Below are positions 53,401-63,810 of a stretch of DNA of 64,000 nucleotides, piece after piece; the first letter of the stretch is position 1, and each line of letters starts with the position of its first letter. The notes under the pieces were generated by a model. It had not been told where the DNA came from, ran no database searches, and saw only the letters and a program-made list of their open reading frames with translations. This stretch comes from Batrachochytrium dendrobatidis JAM81 (taxonomy: Eukaryota > Chytridiomycota > Chytridiomycetes > Rhizophydiales). Position numbers and translations under genes: made by a program. The stretch is taken from the NCBI RefSeq assembly GCF_000203795.2, contig NW_006281113.1:264735-328734 (forward strand), written 5' to 3'.

Positions 53401-53456
53401 TGCTGTTGTTGAGAATGACTGTAAGTTTCTGAAGTATTATCGATAGTTGAAGTCAT
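50406..53456 (-). CDS. AWS-SET-postSET histone lysine methyltransferase (Ash1/NSD/Set2 group)
   Basis: Nine exons (53456-53174, 53122-52317, 52203-51784, 51703-51649, 51570-51356, 51268-50998, 50915-50793, 50723-50545, 50477-50406) give 807 residues. A long basic Ser-rich N-terminus precedes the AWS domain (about 535-580, CQCKLPKDGSPPCGDDC...CPMGDCCTNRAF). Then come SET (RGFGLYTDVPIKAGVLIIEYRGE, RFANHSCDPNCHVEKW, GSELTYDYRF) and post-SET (CYCGSQNCRG), with a C-terminal tail. AWS plus ELTYDY resembles Ash1L/NSD more than Set2; H3K36 is the likely target. The junction after HVEKW is uncertain: only the donor at 50997 with the acceptor before 50915 keeps frame and adds about three residues. The start at 53456 is the first ATG of exon 1. 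Confidence 0.85.
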
Positions 53457-54543
53457 TGCACTCCTAATCACATGAGAATTGAAATGAGTTAAACGCTGGT
53501 CGGATAGACTACTGTGCACACCAGATATGGAATCTGATTGTATTTATCATCAAAGCAAGAAACCCCAAAAGCTGTGTAGTGTATGCATGACAGATTACTA
53601 ATATCTTTAAAACCATCCAACTTGCAAGATAGAATTTACAAGTGGATGTCAAGTTCTGACCAAAATTGTCGGAGTGCTGCAGCATACAGACACTGGTGGT
53701 TGCAAGTACTGCTTTACCTGATATCTGGTGGGTAGAGGCAATCTAGGCTACTATTTACTTGAGGTAAAATGATGGGCTTTTTCAAGGAAAGTGATTCCAT
53801 ATTGCACTGTTGAAATGTAGGATAAAAACTGGTAGAAAGAAATATGGCACGAAAATGACCATCCAATTACAGTCGTATTCACATAGAATGGAACACTAAA
53901 TAGCAGTGCCAAAATGCATAAGCCGTCAGTCTCGTGACATGATGGTTTAGTCAAATCTACCAAGCAATACTGCTCTCTGGACTCGTTAAAGTTGACTGGT
54001 CTTGATGCTCGTCTTTGTATAAAAACACCAAGCAAATCCTCACATCACATATTCTTGGCATTTGTTCAATCTCCAACTCTGCTTCAAACATTAAGTGATC
54101 AATATCCAAATAACAGTTGTATTACTGAGATATGCAACCTTGTGTTGAACTAGGACGCGAACATGTCTGATTCAAGATATATCAAAATATCTGTATTGAC
54201 AATATCTACGATATCTGGGTTGAAATGGATGAACCTGGTGATCATACAATGTATGACTACAAAAAGTGGAGATAATAGCAGTCCAAAACTATAGTTTGAT
54301 TGTAAGCATCATATAATGAACGTTGTGTTTGGATAAGACAGCAGTCAATTTGTAATAGAAAAACACGAGCATTCAGTTATTTCTATTCCAAGACAACTAC
54401 TGCAAGATAAATACAAAAGTATTGTATTTTGTGTCAATACGACTATAGCATCTAGGTTAATCTAAACTGATAAAACTTGCCTGATTTTATTTTCAATCTC
54501 AAAAGCCATGTGCTTTAATCAAAATCAATCAATACCGACAAAC
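53457..54543. other. Intergenic region containing dispersed repeat copy C
   Basis: Holds the SET-gene promoter side, then repeat copy C (53871-54446), then the 3' flank of the JmjC gene. Short open frames such as 53751-54035 fall largely inside the repeat. No RNA gene is seen. Confidence 0.5.
53871..54446. repeat. Dispersed repeat, copy C: TIR-bounded, MITE-like
   Basis: The left end reads AGTCGTATTCACAT (from 53871). The right end, reverse-complemented from 54444, reads AGTCGTATTGACAC: about 12 of 14 positions match as terminal inverted repeats. Internal blocks match copy A, for example CATACAATGTATGAC near 54244, TGCAAGATAAATACAAA near 54400 and a GGACGCGAACATGTCTG segment near 54153. No coding capacity is visible over ~575 bases. 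It looks like a non-autonomous DNA transposon; a target-site duplication is not clear. Confidence 0.65.
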
Positions 54544-56137
54544 CTATCGTGTTGCATTAGCCATGCACTCTTGTAATGGCTTCCATCGAATATCACGCCA
54601 ATAGTGATCAGGGTACGGATTATCAAAGTTGTTGGTAGTGGGAGGTTCTAGCCAAAAGTTTAAAGCCAGATGTGGATTGATTTCTGTAGAGTTGCTGCTA
54701 CTAAAAGATCGGACTTCATGAAACCAACCGCCTGGAAGATATAACGCCTCTCCAGCATTCAGTTTAAAACGAATACCAGTAGCATTCGCAAGTTTTCCGA
54801 ATTGATTTGGAGGTGGTTGGCCGGCAATAAACTTATCCAAAATCTGAATTGGGATGCGACTGAAACTGGGAGGATCACTTTCGGATTTTCCGGGGGCAGG
54901 TAATTGTATTGGAGTATCTTGATGTGTTTTAACTTTTTTCAAGGATGGCTGCACGTTTTCTAGAGTAGCATGTGTATTTCGTTTCTTTGTTTGGGTCAAG
55001 GATACTGGATGATTTTGAGCAACTTCAACATCACTTTGTGTGTCATCTGCGTCCTGGGAAAATATTGACTCATTGTCCGGATCTTAGTATCAACAAGTAA
55101 AAGGAGTTTTCAACACGCAAAGATTGGTGTTAAAGTGCGTTTCATCATTAATTGGTAACATAGTATGGAATTGCGTATTGAGACATACCTTGATAATCAA
55201 GTATCTGCTGCATTGCATAATCAAGGTTTTTTTCAGCCAACTCAATTTCACTAGGTGTGATGGCTATATCCATTGCATCCTGAGCAATTTGTAATTGATA
55301 TGAAGCAACATCGTACAAGAATGCTCCATCAGCACGTACACCGTGACTTGATGTGTCTGCATACTCCTGCAATCCATTTTCGTGTACTTGAACAACATTC
55401 CCATTCAGATACATTGCATCTGTATCATCTGGACTGAAAATAGTAAACTGCTTGGCACCAGATTTTAATAAATAAAAATTGTCGTGAAAGTCATGATGCA
55501 GACCAGAAGAAGTGCCTTGTGCTGCCGTTGAAGATCCAATCCATAAATTCATCAAATGCGGAATGAGATTTCCAAACAGATTGAGCGAAATCGGAATGTG
55601 TTTTACTACACTGTCAAGAGGGGGTGATGCATAGTCACTGATCTTTGAAGGAGAATCAAGGTCACTATGGCTGTATGTATCAGACTTGTCATTACAGTCC
55701 AAAGAGTCATGTTCTTCCAAACCAGACATGGATTCATTCCTGTTGGATGTTAATTCAGGCTGAACCTCTTCATGGTTATCATACTGAGTAGTCATGTAAA
55801 CATCTTGTTCTCCAGTTTCAAGTAACTTGACTAGATCATCCAACTTGATCAGCTCTCGCTTTTTTCCAGATCCAAACCGATCAATGGATGCATCCTTTCG
55901 CTCTACAGACACGATTGCATTACCAGCATGCTTGACTAGCCATGCAAGTGACAGCCAATCCCAAGGCTTGCAATCAGTAGAGGTAGTAGATGGACTGGGC
56001 AGTTGGTTTAAAATACAGGGTGTTCTGGTTGATACGTATCGTTCAAAAAACGTTTTTGGATCCATGCTATTAGGATCTATTCTATCTAGAGAACAACTGG
56101 AATCCGGAATCCGATATCCATTGTAGTTGATGTGCAT
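54544..56137 (-). CDS. JmjC-domain protein (JMJD7-like)
   Basis: Exons 56137-55189 and 55082-54544 join (phase 1; the acceptor is ACTAAG) to 495 residues. The N-terminal part contains the pre-JmjC region (CILNQLPSPS, WDWLSLAWLVKHAG). The cupin core has LWIGSSTAAQGTSSGLHHDFHDNFYLL, whose His-x-Asp should bind Fe(II), then SGAKQFTIFSPDD. The third iron ligand comes after a long insertion (about residues 290-440) in LPGGWFHEVRSF, followed by LALNFWLEPP. It is probably a 2-oxoglutarate hydroxylase or protease-like JMJD7 relative. The ~120-residue acidic/basic insertion inside the fold is odd. It is divergent from the Mak11-like gene, 143 bases apart. Confidence 0.85.
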
Positions 56138-56280
56138 AATGCCAATAGCGAGTTTGCAGTGGCAGTTAAGCCAAGTATGAGCAAATTGTAGCAATTGTCA
56201 TGAAATCTTCAGGAATAATATTTTGCAATTAAAAAAAATTACTCGAAAGTAATCCAACATTAGACCTTTTCTAGATTATC

Positions 56281-57531
56281 ATGAGCGATTCTAAACCACT
56301 TGCATCAGACTTTCTGATTATTGCTGGAACATATGAGCGTTTATTGTATGGACTGTCTTGCTCCACTAGTCCTGACAACACTATCACTCCAGTTTTTATC
56401 TACCCAGCACACATCAACTGTATCAAGACGGTTGCAGCTGGGTGTCGATTTCTAGCCACTGGGTCCACTGATGAGCATGTCAAACTATACGATCTCCGAA
56501 AATGCAAAGAGGTTGGAACATTGATGCATCACTCTGGTACAATCACTGCTCTTGCGTTTTACAATAGTTCTCATCTCATGACTGCATCCGAGGATGGCAC
56601 AATCGGCATTGTGCGATCGAGTGACTGGGAGCTACTCAAGACTTTAAAAGGACACACCTCGTCGATTCTTTCTATTGCTGTTCATCCATCTGGAAAGATT
56701 TTATTAAGCGTTTCCAAAGACAAGACTCTTCGGTGCTGGGATCTGATGCGTGGCGTGTGCGCATATACACTTAAATTGCATGCTATTGCCGAACAGGTTG
56801 TTTGGAGTCCTTCAGGCAGTCATTATGCTCTTCTCTTTAGCAATTCCGTTATCGTTTATCTCGTAGAAACTGGCGACGTTTTTGGGAAATTCGATAGTCC
56901 CCGATCAAGACTCAATGCCATATCCTTCACTTTGTGTACTGCTTCCGACTCTACGAAAACAGAGGTAATCATTATTGGTGGTGAGGATAAAATCATTACA
57001 GTCATATTGCCTACTGGAAAAGTGTCTATGCAATGGAAATCAGGACACGACTCGCGTATAAAAGATATTGCGGCATTGGTGTGTACAAAGCGCCAAACGA
57101 CTGTTTTTGCAACATGTTCTTCGGATGGAGCCATTTTCATATGGGATTTAAATATGTGCCATACTGTGTTTTCTGAATCGGATGGTCATGATGATGCTCA
57201 GTCAAAAGATCTAATTCCCCAGAAACTTTGTTGTTTTGATACCAAATGTCGGCTAACATGCATTGCGTTGGCAGAGGTAGACAAGGTTACAATCAACAGT
57301 AGTATCAATTCTTCAAAAACTGACTATCCTGAATCTGATTACGAGGATGTTGGTATTGCACAACCCAAAATTACAGTAACAATGGACAAAGAGTCTAAAC
57401 ATTCTGTATCTGCTAGTTTGCGATTGCTTGGAAAGGTTAAAAAACTATCTAAAAAGACGGTCAAAACTCCACTTGCAAAAAAGTCAAAGACTCCAAATCC
57501 TGCACTTGCAAAAAAGTCAAAAACGGCTTGA
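56281..57531 (+). CDS. MAK11: WD40 ribosome-biogenesis factor, Mak11/PAK1IP1 homologue
   Basis: An intronless frame of 416 residues. About six WD40-like blades are visible: FLATGSTDEHVKLYDLRK, LMTASEDGTIGIVRSSDW, ILLSVSKDKTLRCWDLMRG and VFATCSSDGAIFIWDLN are the clearest. The N-terminal IIAGTYERLLYGLSC and the early AHINCIKTVAAG region match Mak11/PAK1IP1, which works in nucleolar 60S subunit assembly with Rlp24. The C-terminus is Lys-rich with a near-perfect 27-base duplication encoding two copies of LAKKSKT, probably a nucleolar localisation tail. Start ATG follows an AT-rich leader. Confidence 0.88.
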   Translation: MSDSKPLASDFLIIAGTYERLLYGLSCSTSPDNTITPVFIYPAHINCIKTVAAGCRFLATGSTDEHVKLYDLRKCKEVGTLMHHSGTITALAFYNSSHLMTASEDGTIGIVRSSDWELLKTLKGHTSSILSIAVHPSGKILLSVSKDKTLRCWDLMRGVCAYTLKLHAIAEQVVWSPSGSHYALLFSNSVIVYLVETGDVFGKFDSPRSRLNAISFTLCTASDSTKTEVIIIGGEDKIITVILPTGKVSMQWKSGHDSRIKDIAALVCTKRQTTVFATCSSDGAIFIWDLNMCHTVFSESDGHDDAQSKDLIPQKLCCFDTKCRLTCIALAEVDKVTINSSINSSKTDYPESDYEDVGIAQPKITVTMDKESKHSVSASLRLLGKVKKLSKKTVKTPLAKKSKTPNPALAKKSKTA

Positions 57532-57790
57532 TGTAACCTGCATTGATAATAGTATGCCTCGGATGGCTTGAACTTTTTCAAGATGAGGCAATTGGAATGT
57601 GCCAATTTACCATAATTAAAACAACTCTACATTTGATCCAATTTATTTTAAACGTGTATTATATTGTGTATCTGATTACTTGATAATTTTGGCAATGCAT
57701 TATTTCATGGCACTGAGTAGATGGAGTCTAGAGTCCAACATCTGATTAAAGTGGCAGCCGAGTTATTAATTCGATATATCGAGGTATTTG

Positions 57791-58486
57791 TTATCGACAA
57801 GTTTGTTTAGCGAGCTTTACACGATCTCTGACTGCCACTTCCAATTTCAAGTCCAACCATTGCGTCACTTCCCATTGTCGCCGAGTAACATCAATGTTTC
57901 CGTCCATTCGCAAATCTAGCTTTGAGATTAGATCTTCCTTGAATAACAGCTCCCGTTGATACCCAGCAACAATTGTGTCAATCCAATCTGCAGCAAGAAA
58001 GGTGGGGAGATCTGCCGTGCTCAAAAACACTTTACCATAGAGTGAAGAAAGCGACTTTGCATGAGCATCCTTGGTTAGAGCTTGCATCGTGTTCACTGTT
58101 TTGCGGTAATCATCAACAAGCTCATCAAGACTTGACATTATTTTTTCCAGCGAACACGTTTGTTTCATAATAAGACGATCAATGACACATGGAAAGAGCT
58201 GTAAAAATGGAGGCACAATGGCAGGATGGCTAGCAAGTTGCACATCTAGATCCATACTGGCATTCGTCGAATTAGAGTAATCATCTGAAGCAGGAGTGGC
58301 TGGTTTATAAAACGACCAAGTGAGTTTTCGCTGTTGGTGTAGATTGGACAGAGATCCAAGCAATTGCGAGCCATTTGCATGTAAGACTGTCCAATCCTGC
58401 ACCAATTTCTCCAGTCGATCTAAAAGCTTGATGGAAACTGTAGCAGGCGTTAGGTGATTCAAAGTATTGCTTACACAACATAACAT
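57791..58486 (-). CDS. Hypothetical protein, possibly C1orf109/AIRIM-like
   Basis: A single-exon frame of 231 residues, largely helical, no membrane segment. Weak resemblance to C1orf109 (AIRIM), a 55S/60S ribosome maturation partner of AFG2: a W-x-L-x5-6-LLGSLSNLHQQ region near residues 32-52, a central DRLIMKQTCSLEKIMSSLDELVD helix, and LAADWIDTIVAGYQRELLFK near residue 180. I recognise this only by pattern, so the identity is tentative. Being next to the Mak11 homologue would agree but proves nothing. A GTAAGC lies just after the fourth codon, so the true start might be in another exon. Confidence 0.55.
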   Translation of the reverse strand: MLCCVSNTLNHLTPATVSIKLLDRLEKLVQDWTVLHANGSQLLGSLSNLHQQRKLTWSFYKPATPASDDYSNSTNASMDLDVQLASHPAIVPPFLQLFPCVIDRLIMKQTCSLEKIMSSLDELVDDYRKTVNTMQALTKDAHAKSLSSLYGKVFLSTADLPTFLAADWIDTIVAGYQRELLFKEDLISKLDLRMDGNIDVTRRQWEVTQWLDLKLEVAVRDRVKLAKQTCR

Positions 58487-59298
58487 ATTGCCAAGAGTTT
58501 GAAAGATTTAAAGTAATTCAACGTATTCATGTCTTTCAGCACTAAAACAATGACTAAGAGTAGAAACAAGAGGTGGTTTAAAGAGGGTCGATTTAAACGC
58601 ATGGTCTGTCTGCATCTATTACCTGATGTGGGCGATGTCAAGGTATTCATGCCAGCAGCAAGATTTGATATTTGTCAAGTTTTTCAATCTCAAAGCAATA
58701 GTATTCACGTGATTAAAAATAAACTGTCATTGAGTCCATTCCCAATAACGAATGCATATCTAAACCTGCAGTAATCAACCAGTACGGTGCTGCAGAATCA
58801 CTGTCTTGATTTTTATATAACCAAAAAATAGATTCTCCTGCTGTTCTCACTGTCGCCAACTTGTGCTGATTTTGCCATTAAATTGTCTCACCGATCATTC
58901 ATTCAAAATCATTGTTCAACACATGAATTATAGGAACTGAATTCGACCATGACTTGGTTGAAACTGGATGAATGCGCTATTAGTTTGCTCAAATATATTG
59001 GTATTTTAAAACATTGCTCTTTGGGTATCAATATTCAGTGATATATATATCCATTCACTATACGTTGTAAATAAAATACTTTAAATTCAAACACATACCA
59101 ACAATTCGTCCATTAAAGCCAAATAAAGTGGTAAATCTAAAAAAATTCAATCTTATTCAAACTGCCCCTAATCATATATTGCTCCAGCTGAAAAATAACA
59201 GCAGTCCAATCTTGCGCCAGCTAATGTCACTGGTCACATCCTGACAAGAATTCAATATACCGTTTTAGACAATCCTGATCAAAAGACTAGGTCAACTT
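58487..59298. other. Intergenic gap with CACGTG and a short unassigned frame
   Basis: The 812 bases between the AIRIM-like start and the ArfGAP stop. A plus-strand frame at 58529-58774 (81 residues, basic at its start) has no family match by eye and is not called. CACGTG occurs at 58706-58711. The rest, from 58800 to 59290, is strongly AT-rich with no feature seen. Confidence 0.45.
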
Positions 59299-61439
59299 TT
59301 AGCCATAGCGAGACTGGATATCAGATAGAAGCTCCCCGAGTTTTGATCCACCAGCCGTCACCATTTTCTTGACACTATCAAGATCTTCGGATGCCTGACC
59401 AACAAATCGAGAGGCAAAATCGCGAGCCGAGTCCGAAACATTTGACAAAATTACATTAGAGTCATATATTGATGTGCGACGTGCTCCAGTAGAGTCGGAA
59501 CCAGATTCATCTCGACCATGGTAATCAGATGACCCAAACCCACTACGACCTTGAAATGCAGAAAGTCTTTCACGAGCCTCCGTGCTAAAACGTTGAATAG
59601 AAATTAGTTCAACTATACATTGGATTGAAACAACAGTAAATCAGATTTGCCTACTTTTCAGCCTCGTCAAAGTTGCCACGTCCAAAATACATGTCACTTG
59701 AAATAGCCTTGGCCGAACCAAACCTTTTTTGAACATCTGGATCGGATAAGCCGGCAGGCTGTGCACCAAACCCAAGTCCTGTTTTCCCTCCAGCTGTGTG
59801 TGCGGATGGACCACGACCATTAGACGTGGTAGATGCAGTCTGTTGGGTTGCACCAAAACCACCCGTACCACCTGAAGAAGTAGTGTTTGATGGATCAAAC
59901 CCAAAACCCAATCTACCCATACCAGCACCAAGTTGGGAAACTTCAGCACCAGCAAAGCTCCCCATAGTGTTATTTTGAGGGTTAGCTCCATAGGCCAGTC
60001 TATTCGAGAAACCACCTGCACTGTTAGAGTTGTCTCCGTGAGACGGCGATGAATTGGATGTATGATACTGTTCCTCAAGCATACGACGCTCTGTATTTGT
60101 CTCTTCTTCTTTGGTTCGACGAGCTTCTTCTTCTTTTGCACGTCGTTCTGCCTCGTCAAAATTGATTACCTTGGTTGCTTTTTTGGCACCAAGTCCTTTC
60201 TTTGCGGTAGGTCGGAGGATACTTGTGCCAATGGATCCACTCAATGTAGATGAAGCAGCAGTATGTGGTTTCACCGACAAAGATGGTCGAGTGACTGGTG
60301 TATCAATTGGCGGCAGATCATCATGATCCCCCCATCCATCATCCCCAGAACGCGTTGGTGCAGGCAAAGCATCCTGTTTTACATTACTCAAACTATCAGT
60401 CTTGGAGACAGGTGCAGAAACTCTTGATACAGAAGAAAGGTCATTCTGTCGCGTAGTAGTTGGCACAGGTGAACTGCGAACAGGATTCTCGTGTGACAAA
60501 CTCTTGCCACCATCAACACTCCAATCACTAAAAAAGTCATCTGTCTTGTTATCCTCAAAGCCATTGTGTGCTGCAAGATCTTCATGGCCATCAAGTACAA
60601 TGGAGTTGGGATGTCTATAACAGTCATAGTTACCCATACCAAAAAATCAGTAACATATTAGTCAACAAAGTATAATGCCTAGACTTGAACACTTTCAAAT
60701 ATACTAGTCTAACCGCTCTCATATGGACATACCTCTTAGCGTCCTCATCAATCAGTCTCTGCATACGCTCCTTGTATTGCATTGCAGCCCGAGATGTGTA
60801 TTTTAACTTTGCATCTTTATATCCAGTCATCCCGCCATGACTTTTAAGGAACTCTGAGAAATTATGGTTGCCACCTATTTTCATACGACGGAGCTGATCG
60901 ACTGACCAAGAATCCAAAGTAACTGATCTAGGAATAATATAGCAACATGGATAGATGTGTCAAGACACAATCAGCACATGTCTAATTCATGCTTTAACAT
61001 GATCCTTGATTGTATTCAAGTAGACAACTCCCACAATCTAGGATTGAAATGGAATTGAAAATGAGCCATATAGCGGCGTACAACCACAAGATATTACCTT
61101 ACAAAGGTGATGTGCACACCCATGTTTCGATGAACTGACGAACAGTCCAGACAGAGATAGAGGCCAAAAGTTACCGTGGACCATGTTGGATTCTTAGCCA
61201 TGCAGTCAAAGCATACCTATTTATATGTACTACAAGTAAGAAAAGAATTGCAGGACATAAAGTAGGATGTGGATATAGACGAGACTTGATACAAGGTGCC
61301 TTCTTGAAAGGACAAGGGCTGTCCATAATAGGTTTGCAGGAAATAGGTAGACCGAATAGATTACCTTGTTCTCTCTCTTTGCAGTAAGCTTTCGGAATAT
61401 CTCCTGGGTCTCGCTCTTTGGAAGGTATTCAACAGACAT
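59299..61439 (-). CDS. GLO3: ARF GTPase-activating protein (Glo3 / ArfGAP2-3 type)
   Basis: Five exons (61439-61365, 61216-61098, 60927-60733, 60614-59655, 59584-59299) give 544 residues. The ArfGAP zinc finger is C27-x2-C30-x16-C47-x2-C50 with the arginine finger Arg55 ([10 protein letters not shown]), then [21 protein letters not shown] coiled Arg/Glu-rich segment ([15 protein letters not shown]) and the C-terminal Glo3 motifs ([44 protein letters not shown]) match Glo3/ArfGAP3. It drives GTP hydrolysis on Arf1 for COPI coat cycling at the Golgi. Gly/Thr-rich repeats near residues 255-320 are low-complexity. Start ATG is the conserved family start. Confidence 0.93.
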
Positions 61440-61726
61440 GGTCGCCGAGTGGGCTCGTGATGTTAAACGAGGGGAAGTTTAGAATCAACTTTTGCTTGAA
61501 CTGAAACCGATATTCGACAATCGAAACAAATCTTGGTTTTGGTGTTGCTACTTGTTAAATCAGCGTATAGTAGTGAAATGACTGAATCAACCATCATCAA
61601 AGTTCCATATTCATGCACAGTTATCAGATCTGCGTTTAGCCGATTCCATCAAACTGGACTCGGAATACTAGCTCATATTCAACTCGATGGTTAAAACACT
61701 AACAAGTAAATCTCAAACAATACCAA

Positions 61727-63244
61727 TCATATTTTATTTGAAGAGACAAAACTCGGCAAAGTCTCAGTATTTTCATTGTCCTTGACCTAAATGAAACCCC
61801 AATGTTAGTCATATATTCATGAATATTTAGTTGGATCCATCCAGCAGCAACGAAACTAACCAAAGCATATTTGACTGAAAAGTCGGCAATATTGCTGCGT
61901 CGCCGCTTTTCCTTCAGCTCTGCATTGGTATAAAACGCTCCTATCAAATACAGATTCATCAAGGTATATTAATAATCAAAAAAACATGGGTATATAAAAA
62001 TCGCTTGATCTTACCACCAATCAGTGTTAGTAAAATGCCAACACCATTTGTGAATGTGACTGTAATGCTAAATATAGTAACGGATATGATAATAGAGAGA
62101 ACTTGTTTGATGTTTCCTAGACAATTTTCAAAAGTTAGATTCAAAAAGTTATTGTGACAAGCGTGACGGTATTTCCAAACGACTCTTGAAAATTGCTTAC
62201 CAGCAACACCCATAGTCAAGGCACTAGTTCTTTTGTTGGCAGTAAAGCTTGAAACATTGAGTCCAAAAGCAAGAATGCCATTGGCTAGAAGAGCTAACAG
62301 AATAGCAATATTGACATCCTCATGAAAAAACTCGGACACCTTGCGTAATTCGCCCGTGAAATAGGCATAGAGTAATGTTTGCACAAAGGCGAGTGGTGTC
62401 ATACGGAGAAGCAGATCAAGTGGATGTAGCCTCAACTTGCCAACTTGAACAACATTGGTCACAATTCCCTTTACAGCAGCAAGGAGCGTTCCAAGAAGGG
62501 TCAAAGCAAATCCCAATAGCGAGAAATCATAATCTCCAATCGTAGCCAGCGTAACACCCAATATAATCTATCAAAACACCATTTCACAAAAACATTAAAT
62601 CCTGTACAGTTAGACAACCTGCAAAACAGTGGCATAGCAAATTCATACTGGAAGCATTGTGATGATGACAGAAACCGAAACGTGTTTTTTAAGCCACACA
62701 AATTCTATAAGTATAGTAAACAACGGAACCATGGCACGAACAGTTTGGTGAAACTGTCGCAATTCAAACAAGATTAGCTCAAATCGTACAATGACTCTTG
62801 TTCCATCAAGAGTAAACCTACTGGAACAGAAACCATATTTAGCGAGACATTTGATACTGCAATATTGACAGTGTATAGTGTTGAAAAGGCTAGCATTGTT
62901 AGGTTTTCACGCAGGCCCAATCTAGCAGGCTGGAATACTTTAAACATGCACAAGAGCTGACACCCAAATGCACCACAAAGAGCATGAATTCCTGTTAATG
63001 TCCATGGAAATGGAAAATTGAAGTACTGCATAACAGCTTTGTTATATAATGTAAGACCGAGATTAAAGCAGAAATATATCGTCAGCCAGAATACTGCTTG
63101 AAAGTTTGATTCATCTTGAAATCCATGTATCTTTTGAAAGGATCGACGTGGCTTATATGTATCAGGAGCCCCGATATCAAGAGTAGTCATGACTGGAGTA
63201 GGCGAAGAAGGCTCCGTACTTTCATCTGGAGATACTACAGTCAT
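61727..63244 (-). CDS. Triose-phosphate-translocator family (DMT) sugar/nucleotide-sugar carrier
   Basis: Six exons (63244-62822, 62753-62649, 62567-62201, 62116-62015, 61940-61861, 61786-61727) give 378 residues. A ~50-residue cytosolic N-terminus is followed by about ten hydrophobic helices: FWLTIYFCFNLGLTLYNKAVM, PFPWTLTGIHALCGAFG, TVNIAVSNVSLNMVSVPFHQ, MVPLFTILIEFVWLK, ATIGDYDFSLLGF and GNIKQVLSI. Those motifs are typical of the TPT branch (GONST5/SLC35E-like, fungal Sly41-like). Likely Golgi or ER carrier; substrate unknown. C-terminal tail KEKRRRS is basic. Divergent from the partial second cytochrome b5 gene. Confidence 0.9.
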
Positions 63245-63810
63245 CGATGAATCGAGTTAAAGATTAAAGGGAGCGTTTGTTGCTGAAATTGATTACGTAG
63301 AGGTATGAATGGCAGCCAGAATATAGCTGAGTAGTGTTTAGGAAATGTCAGCAAATAATAATTTTCCAAAGATACTATAAGGAAAACCTTGTCAATTCAG
63401 ATAGTTTAAAGAGAAAGAATGGCATTGCACATAGCAATAAAGTTTGTCAATGTTAGTATTCATTGCAATTCAAACTGTTGCATAACATTAATGCCAAATG
63501 ATAGAATGTCAGTGCAATCAAGCCATGTAAAAATGACTGTCTAATTCTACAAAACGCAGTTATTTTAATGAAACCAAGTTCTGTTACCTTGCAATGTACA
63601 GACAAGAGGCTCTTTAGTGTGTTGGTAAGCGGTGGCCAGCGTTACTTTTAGGTTTCGAATGTAGGGTTTCGAGCAAGCCAAACCACATCCATGATCACGT
63701 GGTAGGGTTGGGTTGGCACAACATCGGGCCAAATTGCTTATCCAACACCAGCACGGACATCGTTTATCGAGTAACCAAAAACAGCGTATCTGCAACTCAA
63801 ACCATCACTC
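63245..63810. other. Divergent promoter gap with CACGTG and a duplication breakpoint
   Basis: Between the carrier start and the partial b5 gene start. CACGTG lies at 63696-63701, 110 bases before the ATG at 63811. Homology with the first b5 gene begins sharply at 63735. No other feature is seen. Confidence 0.5.

Noticed and set aside
58529..58774. 81-codon plus frame near the AIRIM-like gene
   Set aside because: No motif, lies in a promoter region and overlaps no conserved feature.
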